The notes beneath the pieces are model-generated. The model did no database searches. It saw nothing but the letters and a program-made list of their open reading frames with translations, and was not told the DNA's origin. Source: Metridium senile (taxonomy: Eukaryota > Cnidaria > Anthozoa > Actiniaria > Metridiidae). Taken from it: a DNA stretch of 64,000 bases. Location: positions 1 through 64,000 of the forward strand of contig OX459099.1 in the NCBI GenBank assembly GCA_949775045.1. Direction: 5' to 3'. A program made the translations under genes and the position numbers. Positions 33,001-45,900 of the stretch are shown piece by piece (positions within the stretch are counted from its first letter, which is position 1; every line of letters begins with the position of its first letter).

Positions 33001-35960
33001 TTTCAGCGTCAATTGGTGTTCACGACAGTACAGTGCAGTTGCATGCCGTACGACGTGTTGAATCATTGCAGGTAATGAATGAATTATATTATACTGTAGA
33101 CCTGCAGGTCTGTTTAGTAATGATTATGATGTCAAAGTTTCTCTATGTATAGTGCAGTCTGTATGGTTTGTTTTTTCTGTTTGAACTAGCTGTGGGGAAT
33201 TGGAAAACAGAGCGATCTGTGATCAATTGGCCCTAGTTAATCAATTGACTAAATGCTAAAATGGACTGTTTCAGAATGTTTTAAACTCTCACGTCTGGGG
33301 CTGTGCACAGGACTTCAGCGTGCAATTGCGGCCTTGCCTTGGAGGTGTGGGCCATTAGAACTGCTTGCAGTGGCAGTGTTTGACAGCTTGGATTTTAACT
33401 TTGCTTAAATTGCTTTTCAGCGTCAATTGGTGTTCACGACAGTACAGTGCAGTTGCATGCCGTACGACGTGTTGAATCATTGCAGGTAATGAATGAATTA
33501 TATTATACTGTAGACCTGCAGGTCTGTTTAGTAATGATTATGATGTCAAAGTTTCTCTATGTATAGTGCAGTCTGTATGGTTTGTTTTTTCTGTTTGAAC
33601 TAGCTGTGGGGAATTGGAAAACAGAGCGATCTGTGATCAATTGGCCCTAGTTAATCAATTGACTAAATGCTAAAATGGACTGTTTCAGAATGTTTTAAAC
33701 TCTCACGTCTGGGGCTGTGCACAGGACTTCAGCGTGCAATTGCGGCCTTGCCTTGGAGGTGTGGGCCATTAGAACTGCTTGCAGTGGCAGTGTTTGACAG
33801 CTTGGATTTTAACTTTGCTTAAATTGCTTTTCAGCGTCAATTGGTGTTCACGACAGTACAGTGCAGTTGCATGCCGTACGACGTGTTGAATCATTGCAGG
33901 TAATGAATGAATTATATTATACTGTAGACCTGCAGGTCTGTTTAGTAATGATTATGATGTCAAAGTTTCTCTATGTATAGTGCAGTCTGTATGGTTTGTT
34001 TTTTTCTGTTTGAACTAGCTGTGGGGAATTGGAAAACAGAGCGATCTGTGATCAATTGGCCCTAGTTAATCAATTGACTAAATGCTAAAATGGACTGTTT
34101 CAGAATGTTTTAAACTCTCACGTCTGGGGCTGTGCACAGGACTTCAGCGTGCAATTGCGGCCTTGCCTTGGAGGTGTGGGCCATTAGAACTGCTTGCAGT
34201 GGCAGTGTTTGACAGCTTGGATTTTAACTTTGCTTAAATTGCTTTTCAGCGTCAATTGGTGTTCACGACAGTACAGTGCAGTTGCATGCCGTACGACGTG
34301 TTGAATCATTGCAGGTAATGAATGAATTATATTATACTGTAGACCTGCAGGTCTGTTTAGTAATGATTATGATGTCAAAGTTTCTCTATGTATAGTGCAG
34401 TCTGTATGGTTTGTTTTTTCTGTTTGAACTAGCTGTGGGGAATTGGAAAACAGAGCGATCTGTGATCAATTGGCCCTAGTTAATCAATTGACTAAATGCT
34501 AAAATGGACTGTTTCAGAATGTTTTAAACTCTCACGTCTGGGGCTGTGCACAGGACTTCAGCGTGCAATTGCGGCCTTGCCTTGGAGGTGTGGGCCATTA
34601 GAACTGCTTGCAGTGGCAGTGTTTGACAGCTTGGATTTTAACTTTGCTTAAATTGCTTTTCAGCGTCAATTGGTGTTCACGACAGTACAGTGCAGTTGCA
34701 TGCCGTACGACGTGTTGAATCATTGCAGGTAATGAATGAATTATATTATACTGTAGACCTGCAGGTCTGTTTAGTAATGATTATGATGTCAAAGTTTCTC
34801 TATGTATAGTGCAGTCTGTATGGTTTGTTTTTTCTGTTTGAACTAGCTGTGGGGAATTGGAAAACAGAGCGATCTGTGATCAATTGGCCCTAGTTAATCA
34901 ATTGACTAAATGCTAAAATGGACTGTTTCAGAATGTTTTAAACTCTCACGTCTGGGGCTGTGCACAGGACTTCAGCGTGCAATTGCGGCCTTGCCTTGGA
35001 GGTGTGGGCCATTAGAACTGCTTGCAGTGGCAGTGTTTGACAGCTTGGATTTTAACTTTGCTTAAATTGCTTTTCAGCGTCAATTGGTGTTCACGACAGT
35101 ACAGTGCAGTTGCATGCCGTACGACGTGTTGAATCATTGCAGGTAATGAATGAATTATATTATACTGTAGACCTGCAGGTCTGTTTAGTAATGATTATGA
35201 TGTCAAAGTTTCTCTATGTATAGTGCAGTCTGTATGGTTTGTTTTTTCTGTTTGAACTAGCTGTGGGGAATTGGAAAACAGAGCGATCTGTGATCAATTG
35301 GCCCTAGTTAATCAATTGACTAAATGCTAAAATGGACTGTTTCAGAATGTTTTAAACTCTCACGTCTGGGGCTGTGCACAGGACTTCAGCGTGCAATTGC
35401 GGCCTTGCCTTGGAGGTGTGGGCCATTAGAACTGCTTGCAGTGGCAGTGTTTGACAGCTTGGATTTTAACTTTGCTTAAATTGCTTTTCAGCGTCAATTG
35501 GTGTTCACGACAGTACAGTGCAGTTGCATGCCGTACGACGTGTTGAATCATTGCAGGTAATGAATGAATTATATTATACTGTAGACCTGCAGGTCTGTTT
35601 AGTAATGATTATGATGTCAAAGTTTCTCTATGTATAGTGCAGTCTGTATGGTTTGTTTTTTCTGTTTGAACTAGCTGTGGGGAATTGGAAAACAGAGCGA
35701 TCTGTGATCAATTGGCCCTAGTTAATCAATTGACTAAATGCTAAAATGGACTGTTTCAGAATGTTTTAAACTCTCACGTCTGGGGCTGTGCACAGGACTT
35801 CAGCGTGCAATTGCGGCCTTGCCTTGGAGGTGTGGGCCAGCCAGGCGGTGTTTTTTTTGTCCTACTCAAACATACATCACTAGCTTGCAATTAGAACTGC
35901 TTGCAGTGGAAGTGTTCAGCTTGGATTTTAACTTGTCTTTTGCTTGCAGCTAATTCCCCG
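27040..35960 (+). repeat. 414-415-bp satellite, about 20 copies, each with a splice-site-bounded module
   Basis: Copies of a 415-bp unit (414 where a T run is one shorter) start at GTAATGAATG at 27267, 27682, 28097, 28512, 28926 and so on to 35557, and are almost identical. Each contains a pyrimidine-rich acceptor (ATTGCTTTTCAG), 65 exon-like bases (CGTCAATTGGTG ... CATTGCAG) and a donor (GTAATG). A diverged first unit lies at about 27040-27243, with module 27087-27148, acceptor TTTTGCTTGCAG and donor GTAAGG. A diverged last unit ends with an acceptor at 35949. The array may be an expanded exon-intron segment of one transcription unit. No frame through the modules is convincingly coding. Confidence 0.9.
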
Positions 35961-36241
35961 ACCAAGGATTTGAAGATCAGGCCCTTTTATATTTGGACGT
36001 GATAGAAAATGATATATAAGGCCTGAAGTCAGTGTTGTGGTTGTTATAATATTTTGTTAGTGTTTTGCACACAAGATTGCCAGCGAGAATGGAAACTTTT
36101 AGGACGACTTCCTGAATGGATTTGTGTGTGTAAGTGTGTAAATAAGTAAGTGAGTCAAGTTTTGAAAACAAAAAAAGTCTAAAATACCAAGAAAAAACTA
36201 ATCCAAGTAATGTGTAGCAATTTAGTCAAAGGTTAAATAAA
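35950..36241 (+). other. Possible last exon and poly(A) signal downstream of the 415-bp array
   Basis: It follows the acceptor CTTTTGCTTGCAG. The + strand can be read as NSPTKDLKIRPFYIWT and then TGA in one frame, and an AATAAA lies at 36236-36241. This is consistent with the end of a transcript running through the array; coding potential is weak. Confidence 0.3.
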
Positions 36242-36938
36242 TATTTTGTGAGATGATTTACGCGTGTTTTCTTTTTAATAGCTTTTTTAAACCCTTAAAA
36301 AAAACACCCACTCTTTTTCTTTTGTCTTAAATTCCGTCTCCCTTTCTACCAACTCTCTTTTTTTTGTTTCAATTCCTTTTTTCTTTCAACTAACTTGTCT
36401 TCACTTTTGTCTTCAATTTTTTCTCCCTTCTTTCAACTTTCCTTCGTTACTTTTAAGTTTGTTTTTCCTTTCAAAAAAACTGTTCTCGTAAGTAAAAGGT
36501 ATTTGTAAAAGGTCCTTTTGCAGAGAATCAGTTTTCATGATAGTTCTCTCGCCAACAACTAGTTTATCAAACACTATACATACATGCTTTTTCAGAATAA
36601 TGCACTACAATAATAATCAGAAAGGGTTTTTTTCTCATTTGTTTTTGTCCCTTTATATTTGCAAAAGAGATTTTTGATTTTTGATCCACATTTTGGGATT
36701 GACACCCTGATTATCTTGCAAGTATATAAACTTGCAGATATATTGCGATATACTTTGTTTATAATTGTAAATTGTTAATGTAATACTTAATTGTAATCAC
36801 CGCTGACGTCCGTGCCTGGATTAGTTTCACTATTATGGCAACATTAAACTGAAACTGAAAACAATCTCAATGGAGTTGCACATATTTGTTTTAACATTCT
36901 TAGGCAAATTTTAAGTAACCCCAAATTCAGGGTTCACT
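36242..36938. other. Spacer between the two satellites
   Basis: It has a pyrimidine-rich block (about 36290-36480) and then A+T-rich DNA. The last part (about 36780-36865) ends in AAACTGAAACTGAAAA, which resembles a retroelement tail. No gene is recognised. Confidence 0.4.
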
Positions 36939-36951
36939 CCTAACCCTAACC

Positions 36952-36986
<35 letters not shown>

Positions 36987-36990
36987 ACCC
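36939..36990. repeat. Interstitial telomere tract
   Basis: About eight tandem CCCTAA units, two of them as CCCTAAA, merge directly into the first monomer of the 98-bp satellite (AAACCC/TTATGTAACC). Confidence 0.9.
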
Positions 36991-39900
36991 TTATGTAACC
37001 TTTGTTCATAGGTGAACAAAGGTCCCTAATGTAACCTTGTGATCCCTTTTGTAACCTTACCATGTGTGCAAAAGGGAAAAACGATCCCTTATGTAACCTT
37101 TGTTCATAGGTGAACAAAGGTCCCTAATGTAACCTTGTGATCCCTTTTGTAACCTTACCATGTGTGCAAAAGGAAAAAACGATCCCTTATGTAACCTTTG
37201 TTCATAGGTGAACAAAGGTCCCTAATGTAACCTTGTGATCCCTTTTGTAACCTTACCATGTGTGCAAAAGGGAAAAACGATCCCTTATGTAACCTTTTTT
37301 CATAGGTGAACAAAGGTCCCTAATGTAACCTTGTGATCCCTTTTGTAACCTTACCATGTGTGCAAAAGGGAAAAACGATCCCTTATGTAACCTTTGTTCA
37401 TAGGTGAACAAAGGTCCCTAATGTAACCTTGTGATCCCTTTTGTAACCTTACCATGTGTGCAAAAGGGAAAAACGATCCCTTATGTAACCTTTGTTCATA
37501 AGTGAACAAAGGTCCCTAATGTAACCTTGTGATCCCTATTGTAACCTTACCATGTGTGCAAAAGGGAAAAACGATCCCTTATGTAACCTTTGTTCATAGG
37601 TAAACAAAGGTCCCTAATGTAAATTTGTGATCCCTTGTGTAACCTTACCATGGGTGCAAAAGAAAAAAACGTTCCCTTACCTTTGTTCATAGGTGAACAA
37701 AGGTCCCTAATGTAACCTTGTGATCCCTTTTGTAACCTTACCATGTGTGCAAAAGGGAAAAACGATCCCTTATGTAACCTTTGTTCATAGGTGAACAAAG
37801 GTCCCTAATGTAACCTTGTGATCCCTTTTGTAACCTTACCATGTGTGCAAAAGGGAAAAACGATCCCTTATGTAACCTTTGTTCATAGGTGAACAAAGGT
37901 CCCTAATGTAACTTTGTGATCCCTATTGTAACCTTACCATGTGTGCAAAAGGGAAAACGATCCCTTATGTAACCTTTGTTCATAGGTGAACAAAGGTCCC
38001 TAATGTAACCTTGTGATCCCTTTTGTAACCTTACCATGTGTGCAAAAGGGAAAAACGATCCCTTATGTAACCTTTGTTCATAGGTGAACAAAGGTCCCTA
38101 ATGTAACCTTGTGATCCCTTTTGTAACCTTACCATGTGTGCAAAAGGGAAAAACGATCCCTTATGTAACCTTTGTTCATAGGTGAACAAAGGTCCCTAAT
38201 GTAAGTTTGGGATCCCTTTTGTAACCTTACCATGTGTGCAAAAGGGAAAAACGATCCCTTATGTAACCTTTGTTCATAGGTGAACAAAGGTCCCTAATGT
38301 AACCTTGTGATCCCTATTGTAACCTTACCATGTGTGCAAAAGGGAAAAACGATCCCTTATGTAATCTTTGTTCATAGGTGAACAAAGGTCCCTAATGTAA
38401 CCTTGTGATCCCTTTTGTAACCTTACCATGTGTGCAAAAGGGAAAAACGATCGATTATGTAACCTTTGTTCATAGGTGAACAAAGGTCCCTAATGTAACC
38501 TTGTGATCCCTTTTGTAACCTTACCATGTGTGCAAAAGGGAAAAACGATCCCTTATGTAACCTTTGTTCATAGGTAAACAAAGGTCCCTAATGTAAATTT
38601 GTGATCCCTTGTGTAACCTTACCATGGGTGCAAAAGAAAAAAACGTTCCCTTATGTAACCTTTGTTCATAGTTAAACAAAGGTCCCTAATGTAATTTTAT
38701 GATCCCTTTTGTAATCTTACCATGGGTGCAAAAGGGAAAAACGATCCCTTATGTAACCTTTGTTCATAGGTGAACAAAGGTCCCTAATGTAACTTTGTGA
38801 TCCCTATTGTAACCTTACCATGTGTGCAAAAGGGAAAACGATCCCTTATGTAACCTTTGTTCATAGGTGAACAAAGGTCCCTAATGTAACCTTGTGATCC
38901 CTTTTGTAACCTTACCATGTGTGCAAAAAGGAAAAACGATCCCTTATGTAGCCTTTGTTCATAGGTGAACAAAGGTCCCTAATGTAACCTTGTGATCCCT
39001 TTTGTAACCTTACCATGTGTGCAAAAGGGAAAACGATCCCTTATGTAACCTTTGTTCATAGGTGAACAAAGGTCCCTAATGTAACCTTGTGATCCCTTTT
39101 GTAACCTTACCATGTGTGCAAAAGGGAAAAACGATCCCTTATGTAACCTTTGTTCATAGGTGAACAAAGGTCCCTAATGTAACCTTGTGATCCCTTTTGT
39201 AACCTTACCATGTGTGCAAAAGGGAAAAACGATCCCTTATGTAACCTTTGTTCATAAGTGAACAAAGGTCCCTAATGTAACCTTGTGATCCCTATTGTAA
39301 CCTTACCATGTGTGCAAAAGGGAAAAACGATCCCTTATGTAACCTTTGTTCATAGGTAAACAAAGGTCCCTAATGTAAATTTGTGATCCCTTGTGTAACC
39401 TTACCATGGGTGCAAAAGAAAAAAACGTTCCCTTACCTTTGTTCATAGGTGAACAAAGGTCCCTAATGTAACCTTGTGATCCCTTTTGTAACCTTACCAT
39501 GTGTGCAAAAGGGAAAAACGATCCCTTATGTAACCTTTGTTCATAGGTGAACAAAGGTCCCTAATGTAACCTTGTGATCCCTTTTGTAACCTTACCATGT
39601 GTGCAAAAGGGAAAAACGATCCCTTATGTAACCTTTGTTCATAGGTGAACAAAGGTCCCTAATGTAACTTTGTGATCCCTATTGTAACCTTACCATGTGT
39701 GCAAAAGGGAAAACGATCCCTTATGTAACCTTTGTTCATAGGTGAACAAAGGTCCCTAATGTAACCTTGTGATCCCTTTTGTAACCTTACCATGTGTGCA
39801 AAAGGGAAAAACGATCCCTTATGTAACCTTTGTTCATAGGTGAACAAAGGTCCCTAATGTAACCTTGTGATCCCTTTTGTAACCTTACCATGTGTGCAAA

Positions 39901-42900
39901 AGGGAAAAACGATCCCTTATGTAACCTTTGTTCATAGGTGAACAAAGGTCCCTAATGTAAGTTTGGGATCCCTTTTGTAACCTTACCATGTGTGCAAAAG
40001 GGAAAAACGATCCCTTATGTAACCTTTGTTCATAGGTGAACAAAGGTCCCTAATGTAACCTTGTGATCCCTATTGTAACCTTACCATGTGTGCAAAAGGG
40101 AAAAACGATCCCTTATGTAATCTTTGTTCATAGGTGAACAAAGGTCCCTAATGTAACCTTGTGATCCCTTTTGTAACCTTACCATGTGTGCAAAAGGGAA
40201 AAACGATCGATTATGTAACCTTTGTTCATAGGTGAACAAAGGTCCCTAATGTAACCTTGTGATCCCTTTTGTAACCTTACCATGTGTGCAAAAGGGAAAA
40301 ACGATCCCTTATGTAACCTTTGTTCATAGGTAAACAAAGGTCCCTAATGTAAATTTGTGATCCCTTGTGTAACCTTACCATGGGTGCAAAAGAAAAAAAC
40401 GTTCCCTTATGTAACCTTTGTTCATAGTTAAACAAAGGTCCCTAATGTAATTTTATGATCCCTTTTGTAATTTTACCATGGGTGCAAAAGGGAAAAACGA
40501 TCCCTTATGTAACCTTTGTTCATAGGTGAACAAAGGTCCCTAATGTAACTTTGTGATCCCTATTGTAACCTTACCATGTGTGCAAAAGGGAAAACGATCC
40601 CTTATGTAACCTTTGTTCATAGGTGAACAAAGGTCCCTAATGTAACCTTGTGATCCCTTTTGTAACCTTACCATGTGTGCAAAAGGGAAAAACGATCCCT
40701 TATGTAGCCTTTGTTCATAGGTGAACAAAGGTCCCTAATGTAACCTTGTGATCCCTTTTGTAACCTTACCATGTGTGCAAAAGGGAAAACGATCCCTTAT
40801 GTAACCTTTGTTCATAGGTGAACAAAGGTCCCTAATGTAACCTTGTGATCCCTTTTGTAACCTTACCATGTGTGCAAAAGGGAAAAACGATCCCTTATGT
40901 AACCTTTGTTCATAGGTGAACAAAGGTCCCTAATGTAACCTTGTGATCCCTTTTGTAACCTTACCATGTGTGCAAAAGGGAAAAACGATCCCTTATGTAA
41001 CCTTTGTTCATAGGTGAACAAAGGTCCCTAATGTAACCTTGTGATCCCTTTTGTAACCTTACCATGTGTGCAAAAGGGAAAAACGATCCCTTATGTAACC
41101 TTTGTTCATAGGTGAACAAAGGTCCCTAATGTAAGTTTGGGATCCCTTTTGTAACCTTACCATGTGTGCAAAAGGGAAAAACGATCCCTTATGTAACCTT
41201 TGTTCATAGGTGAACAAAGGTCCCTAATGTAAATTTGTGATCCCTTGTGTAACCTTACCATGGGTGCAAAAGAAAAAAACGTTCCCTTATGTAACCTTTG
41301 TTCATAGTTAAACAAAGGTCCCTAATGTAATTTTATGATCCCTTTTGTAACCTTACCATGTGTGCAAAAGGGAAAAACGATCGATTATGTAACCTTTGTT
41401 CATAGGTGAACAAAGGTCCCTAATGTAACCTTGTGATCCCTTTTGTAATCTTACCATGGGTGCAAAAGGGAAAAACGATCCCTTATGTAACCTTTGTTCA
41501 TAGGTGAACAAAGGTCCCTAATGTAACTTTGTGATCCCTATTGTAACCTTACCATGTGTGCAAAAGGGAAAACGATCCCTTATGTAACCTTTGTTCATAG
41601 GTGAACAAAGGTCCCTAATGTAACCTTGTGATCCCTTTTGTAACCTTACCATGTGTGCAAAAGGGAAAAACGATCCCTTATGTAACCTTTGTTCATAGGT
41701 GAACAAAGGTCCCTAATGTAACCTTGTGATCCCTTTTGTAACCTTACCATGTGTGCAAAAGGGAAAAACGATCCCTTATGTAACCTTTGTTCATAGGTGA
41801 ACAAAGGTCCCTAATGTAACCTTGTGATCCCTTTTGTAACCTTACCATGTGTGCAAAAGGGAAAAACGATCCCTTATGTAACCTTTGTTCATAGGTGAAC
41901 AAAGGTCCCTAATGTAAGTTTGGGATCCCTTTTGTAACCTTACCATGTGTGCAAAAGGGAAAAACGATCCCTTATGTAACCTTTGTTCATAGGTGAACAA
42001 AGGTCCCTAATGTAACCTTGTGATCCCTATTGTAACCTTACCATGTGTGCAAAAGGGAAAAACGATCCCTTATGTAACCTTTGTTCATAGGTGAACAAAG
42101 GTCCCTAATGTAACCTTGTGATCCCTTTTGTAACCTTACCATGTGTGCAAAAGGGAAAAACGATCCCTTATGTAACCTTTGTTCATAGGTGAACAAAGGT
42201 CCCTAATGTAACTTTGTGATTCCTATTGTAACCTTACCATGTGTGCAAAAGGGAAAACGATCCCTTATGTAACCTTTGTTCATAGGTGAACAAAGGTCCC
42301 TAATGTAACCTTGTGATCCCTTTTGTAACCTTACCATGTGTGCAAAAGGGAAAAACGATCCCTTATGTAACCTTTGTTCATAGGTGAACAAAGGTCCCTA
42401 ATGTAACCTTGTGATCCCTTTTGTAACCTTACCATGTGTGCAAAAGGGAAAAACGATCCCTTATGTAACCTTTGTTCATAGGTGAACAAAGGTCCCTAAT
42501 GTAACCTTGTGATCCCTATTGTAACCTTACCATGTGTGCAAAAGGGAAAGTGCAAAAGGGAAAAACGATCCCTTATGTAACCTTTGTTCATAGGTAAACA
42601 AAGGTCCCTAATGTAAATTTGTGATCCCTTGTGTAACCTTACCATGGGTGCAAAAGAAAAAAACGTTCCTTACCTTTGTTCATAGGTGAACAAAGGTCCC
42701 TAATGTAACCTTGTGATCCCTTTTGTAACCTTACCATGTGTGCAAAAGGGAAAAACGATCCCTTATGTAACCTTTGTTCATAGGTGAACAAAGGTCCCTA
42801 ATGTAACCTTGTGATCCCTTTTGTAACCTTACCATGTGTGCAAAAGGGAAAAACGATCCCTTATGTAACCTTTGTTCATAGGTGAACAAAGGTCCCTAAT

Positions 42901-45900
42901 GTAACCTTGTGATCCCTATTGTAACCTTACCATGTGTGCAAAAGGGAAAAACGATCCCTTATGTAACCTTTGTTCATAGGTGAACAAAAATCCCTAATGT
43001 AACTTTGTGATCCCTTTTGTAACCTTACCATGTGTGCAAAAGGGAAAAACGATCCCTTATGTAACCTTTGTTCATAGGTAAACAAAGGTCCCTAATGTAA
43101 ATTTGTGATCCCTTGTGTAACCTTACCATGGGTGCAAAAGAAAAAAACGTTCCCTTACCTTTGTTCATAGGTGAACAAAGGTCCCTAATGTAACCTTGTG
43201 ATCCCTTTTGTAACCTTACCATGTGTGCAAAAGGGAAAAACGATCCCTTATGTAACCTTTGTTCATAGGTGAACAAAGGTCCCTAATGTAACCTTGTGAT
43301 CCCTTTTGTAACCTTACCATGTGTGCAAAAGGGAAAAACGATCCCTTATGTAACCTTTGTTCATAGGTAAACAAAGGTCCCTAATGTAAATTTGTGATCC
43401 CTTGTGTAACCTTACCAAGGGTGCAAAAGAAAAAAACGTTCCCTTATGTAACCTTTGTTCATAGTTAAACAAAGATCCCTAATGTAACTTTGTGATCCCT
43501 ACTGTAACCTTACCATGTGTGCAAAAGGGAAAAACGATCCCTTATGTAACCTTTGTTCATAGGTAAACAAAGGTCCCTAATGTAAATTTGTGATCCCTTG
43601 TGTAACCTTACCATGGGTGCAAAAGAAAAAAACGTTCCCTTACCTTTGTTCATAGGTGAACAAAGGTCCCTAATGTAACCTTGTGATCCCTTTTGTAACC
43701 TTACCATGTGTGCAAAAGGGAAAAACGATCCCTTATGTAACCTTTGTTCATAGGTGAACAAAGGTCCCTAATGTAACCTTGTGATCCCTTTTGTAACCTT
43801 ACCATGTGTGCAAAAGGGAAAAACGATCCCTTATGTAACCTTTGTTCATAGGTAAACAAAGGTCCCTAATGTAAATTTGTGATCCCTTGTGTAACCTTAC
43901 CATGGGTGCAAAAGAAAAAAACGTTCCCTTACCTTTGTTCATAGGTGAACAAAGGTCCCTAATGTAACCTTGTGATCCCTTTTGTAACCTTACCATGTGT
44001 GCAAAAGGGAAAAACGATCCCTTATGTAACCTTTGTTCATAGGTGAACAAAGGTCCCTAATGTAACCTTGTGATCCCTTTTGTAACCTTACCATGTGTGC
44101 AAAAGGGAAAAACGATCCCTTATGTAACCTTTGTTCATAGGTGAACAAAGGTCCCTAATGTAACCTTGTGATCCCTATTGTAACCTTACCATGTGTGCAA
44201 AAGGGAAAAACGATCCCTTATGTAACCTTTGTTCATAGGTGAACAAAGGTCCCTAATGTAACCTTGTGATCCCTTTTGTAACCTTACCATGTGTGCAAAA
44301 GGGAAAAACGATCCCTTATGTAACCTTTGTTCATAGGTAAACAAAGGTCCCTAATGTAAATTTGTGATCCCTTGTGTAACCTTACCATGGGTGCAAAAGA
44401 AAAAAACGTTCCCTTATGTAACCTTTGTTCATAGTTAAACAAAGATCCCTAATGTAATTTTATGATCCCTTTTGTAATCTTACCATGGGTGCAAAAGGGA
44501 AAAACGATCCCTTATGTAACCTTTGTTCATAGGTGAACAAAGGTCCCTAATGTAACTTTGTGATCCCTATTGTAACCTTACCATGTGTGCAAAAGGGAAA
44601 ACGATCCCTTATGTAACCTTTGTTCATAGGTGAACAAAGGTCCCTAATGTAACTTTGTGATCCCTATTGTAACCTTACCATGTGTGCAAAAGGGAAAACG
44701 ATCCCTTATGTAACCTTTGTTCATAGGTGAACAAAGGTCCCTAATGTAACCTTGTGATCCCTTTTGTAACCTTACCATGTGTGCAAAAGGGAAAAACGAT
44801 CCCTTATGTAACCTTTGTTCATAGGTGAACAAAGGTCCCTAATGTAACCTTGTGATCCCTTTTGTAACCTTACCATGTGTGCAAAAGGGAAAAACGATCC
44901 CTTATGTAACCTTTGTTCATAGGTGAACAAAGGTCCCTAATGTAACCTTGTGATCCCTTTTGTAACCTTACCATGTGTGCAAAAGGGAAAAACGATCCCT
45001 TATGTAACCTTTGTTCATAGGTGAACAAAGGTCCCTAATGTAAGTTTGGGATCCCTTTTGTAACCTTACCATGTGTGCAAAAGGGAAAAACGATCCCTTA
45101 TGTAACCTTTGTTCATAGGTGAACAAAGGTCCCTAATGTAACCTTGTGATCCCTTTTGTAACCTTACCATGTGTGCAAAAGGGAAAAACGATCCCTTATG
45201 TAACCTTTGTTCATAGGTGAACAAAGGTCCCTAATGTAACCTTGTGATCCCTTTTGTAACCTTACCATGTGTGCAAAAGGGAAAAACGATCCCTTATGTA
45301 ACCTTTGTTCATAGGTAAACAAAGGTCCCTAATGTAAATTTGTGATCCCTTGTGTAACCTTACCATGGGTGCAAAAGAAAAAAACGTTCCCTTACCTTTG
45401 TTCATAGGTGAACAAAGGTCCCTAATGTAACCTTGTGATCCCTTTTGTAACCTTACCATGTGTGCAAAAGGGAAAAACGATCCCTTATGTAACCTTTGTT
45501 CATAGGTGAACAAAGGTCCCTAATGTAACCTTGTGATCCCTTTTGTAACCTTACCATGTGTGCAAAAGGGAAAAACGATCCCTTATGTAACCTTTGTTCA
45601 TAGGTGAACAAAGGTCCCTAATGTAACCTTGTGATCCCTATTGTAACCTTACCATGTGTGCAAAAGGGAAAAACGATCCCTTATGTAACCTTTGTTCATA
45701 GGTGAACAAAAATCCCTAATGTAACTTTGTGATCCCTTTTGTAACCTTACCATGTGTGCAAAAGGGAAAAACGATCCCTTATGTAACCTTTGTTCATAGG
45801 TAAACAAAGGTCCCTAATGTAAATTTGTGATCCCTTGTGTAACCTTACCATGGGTGTAAAAGAAAAAAACGTTCCCTTACCTTTGTTCATAGGTGAACAA

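Noticed and set aside
35738..35953. 71-codon + frame at the end of the 415-bp array
   Set aside because: It is a frame within the satellite unit that becomes longer only because the last unit is diverged; there is no domain or independent support.
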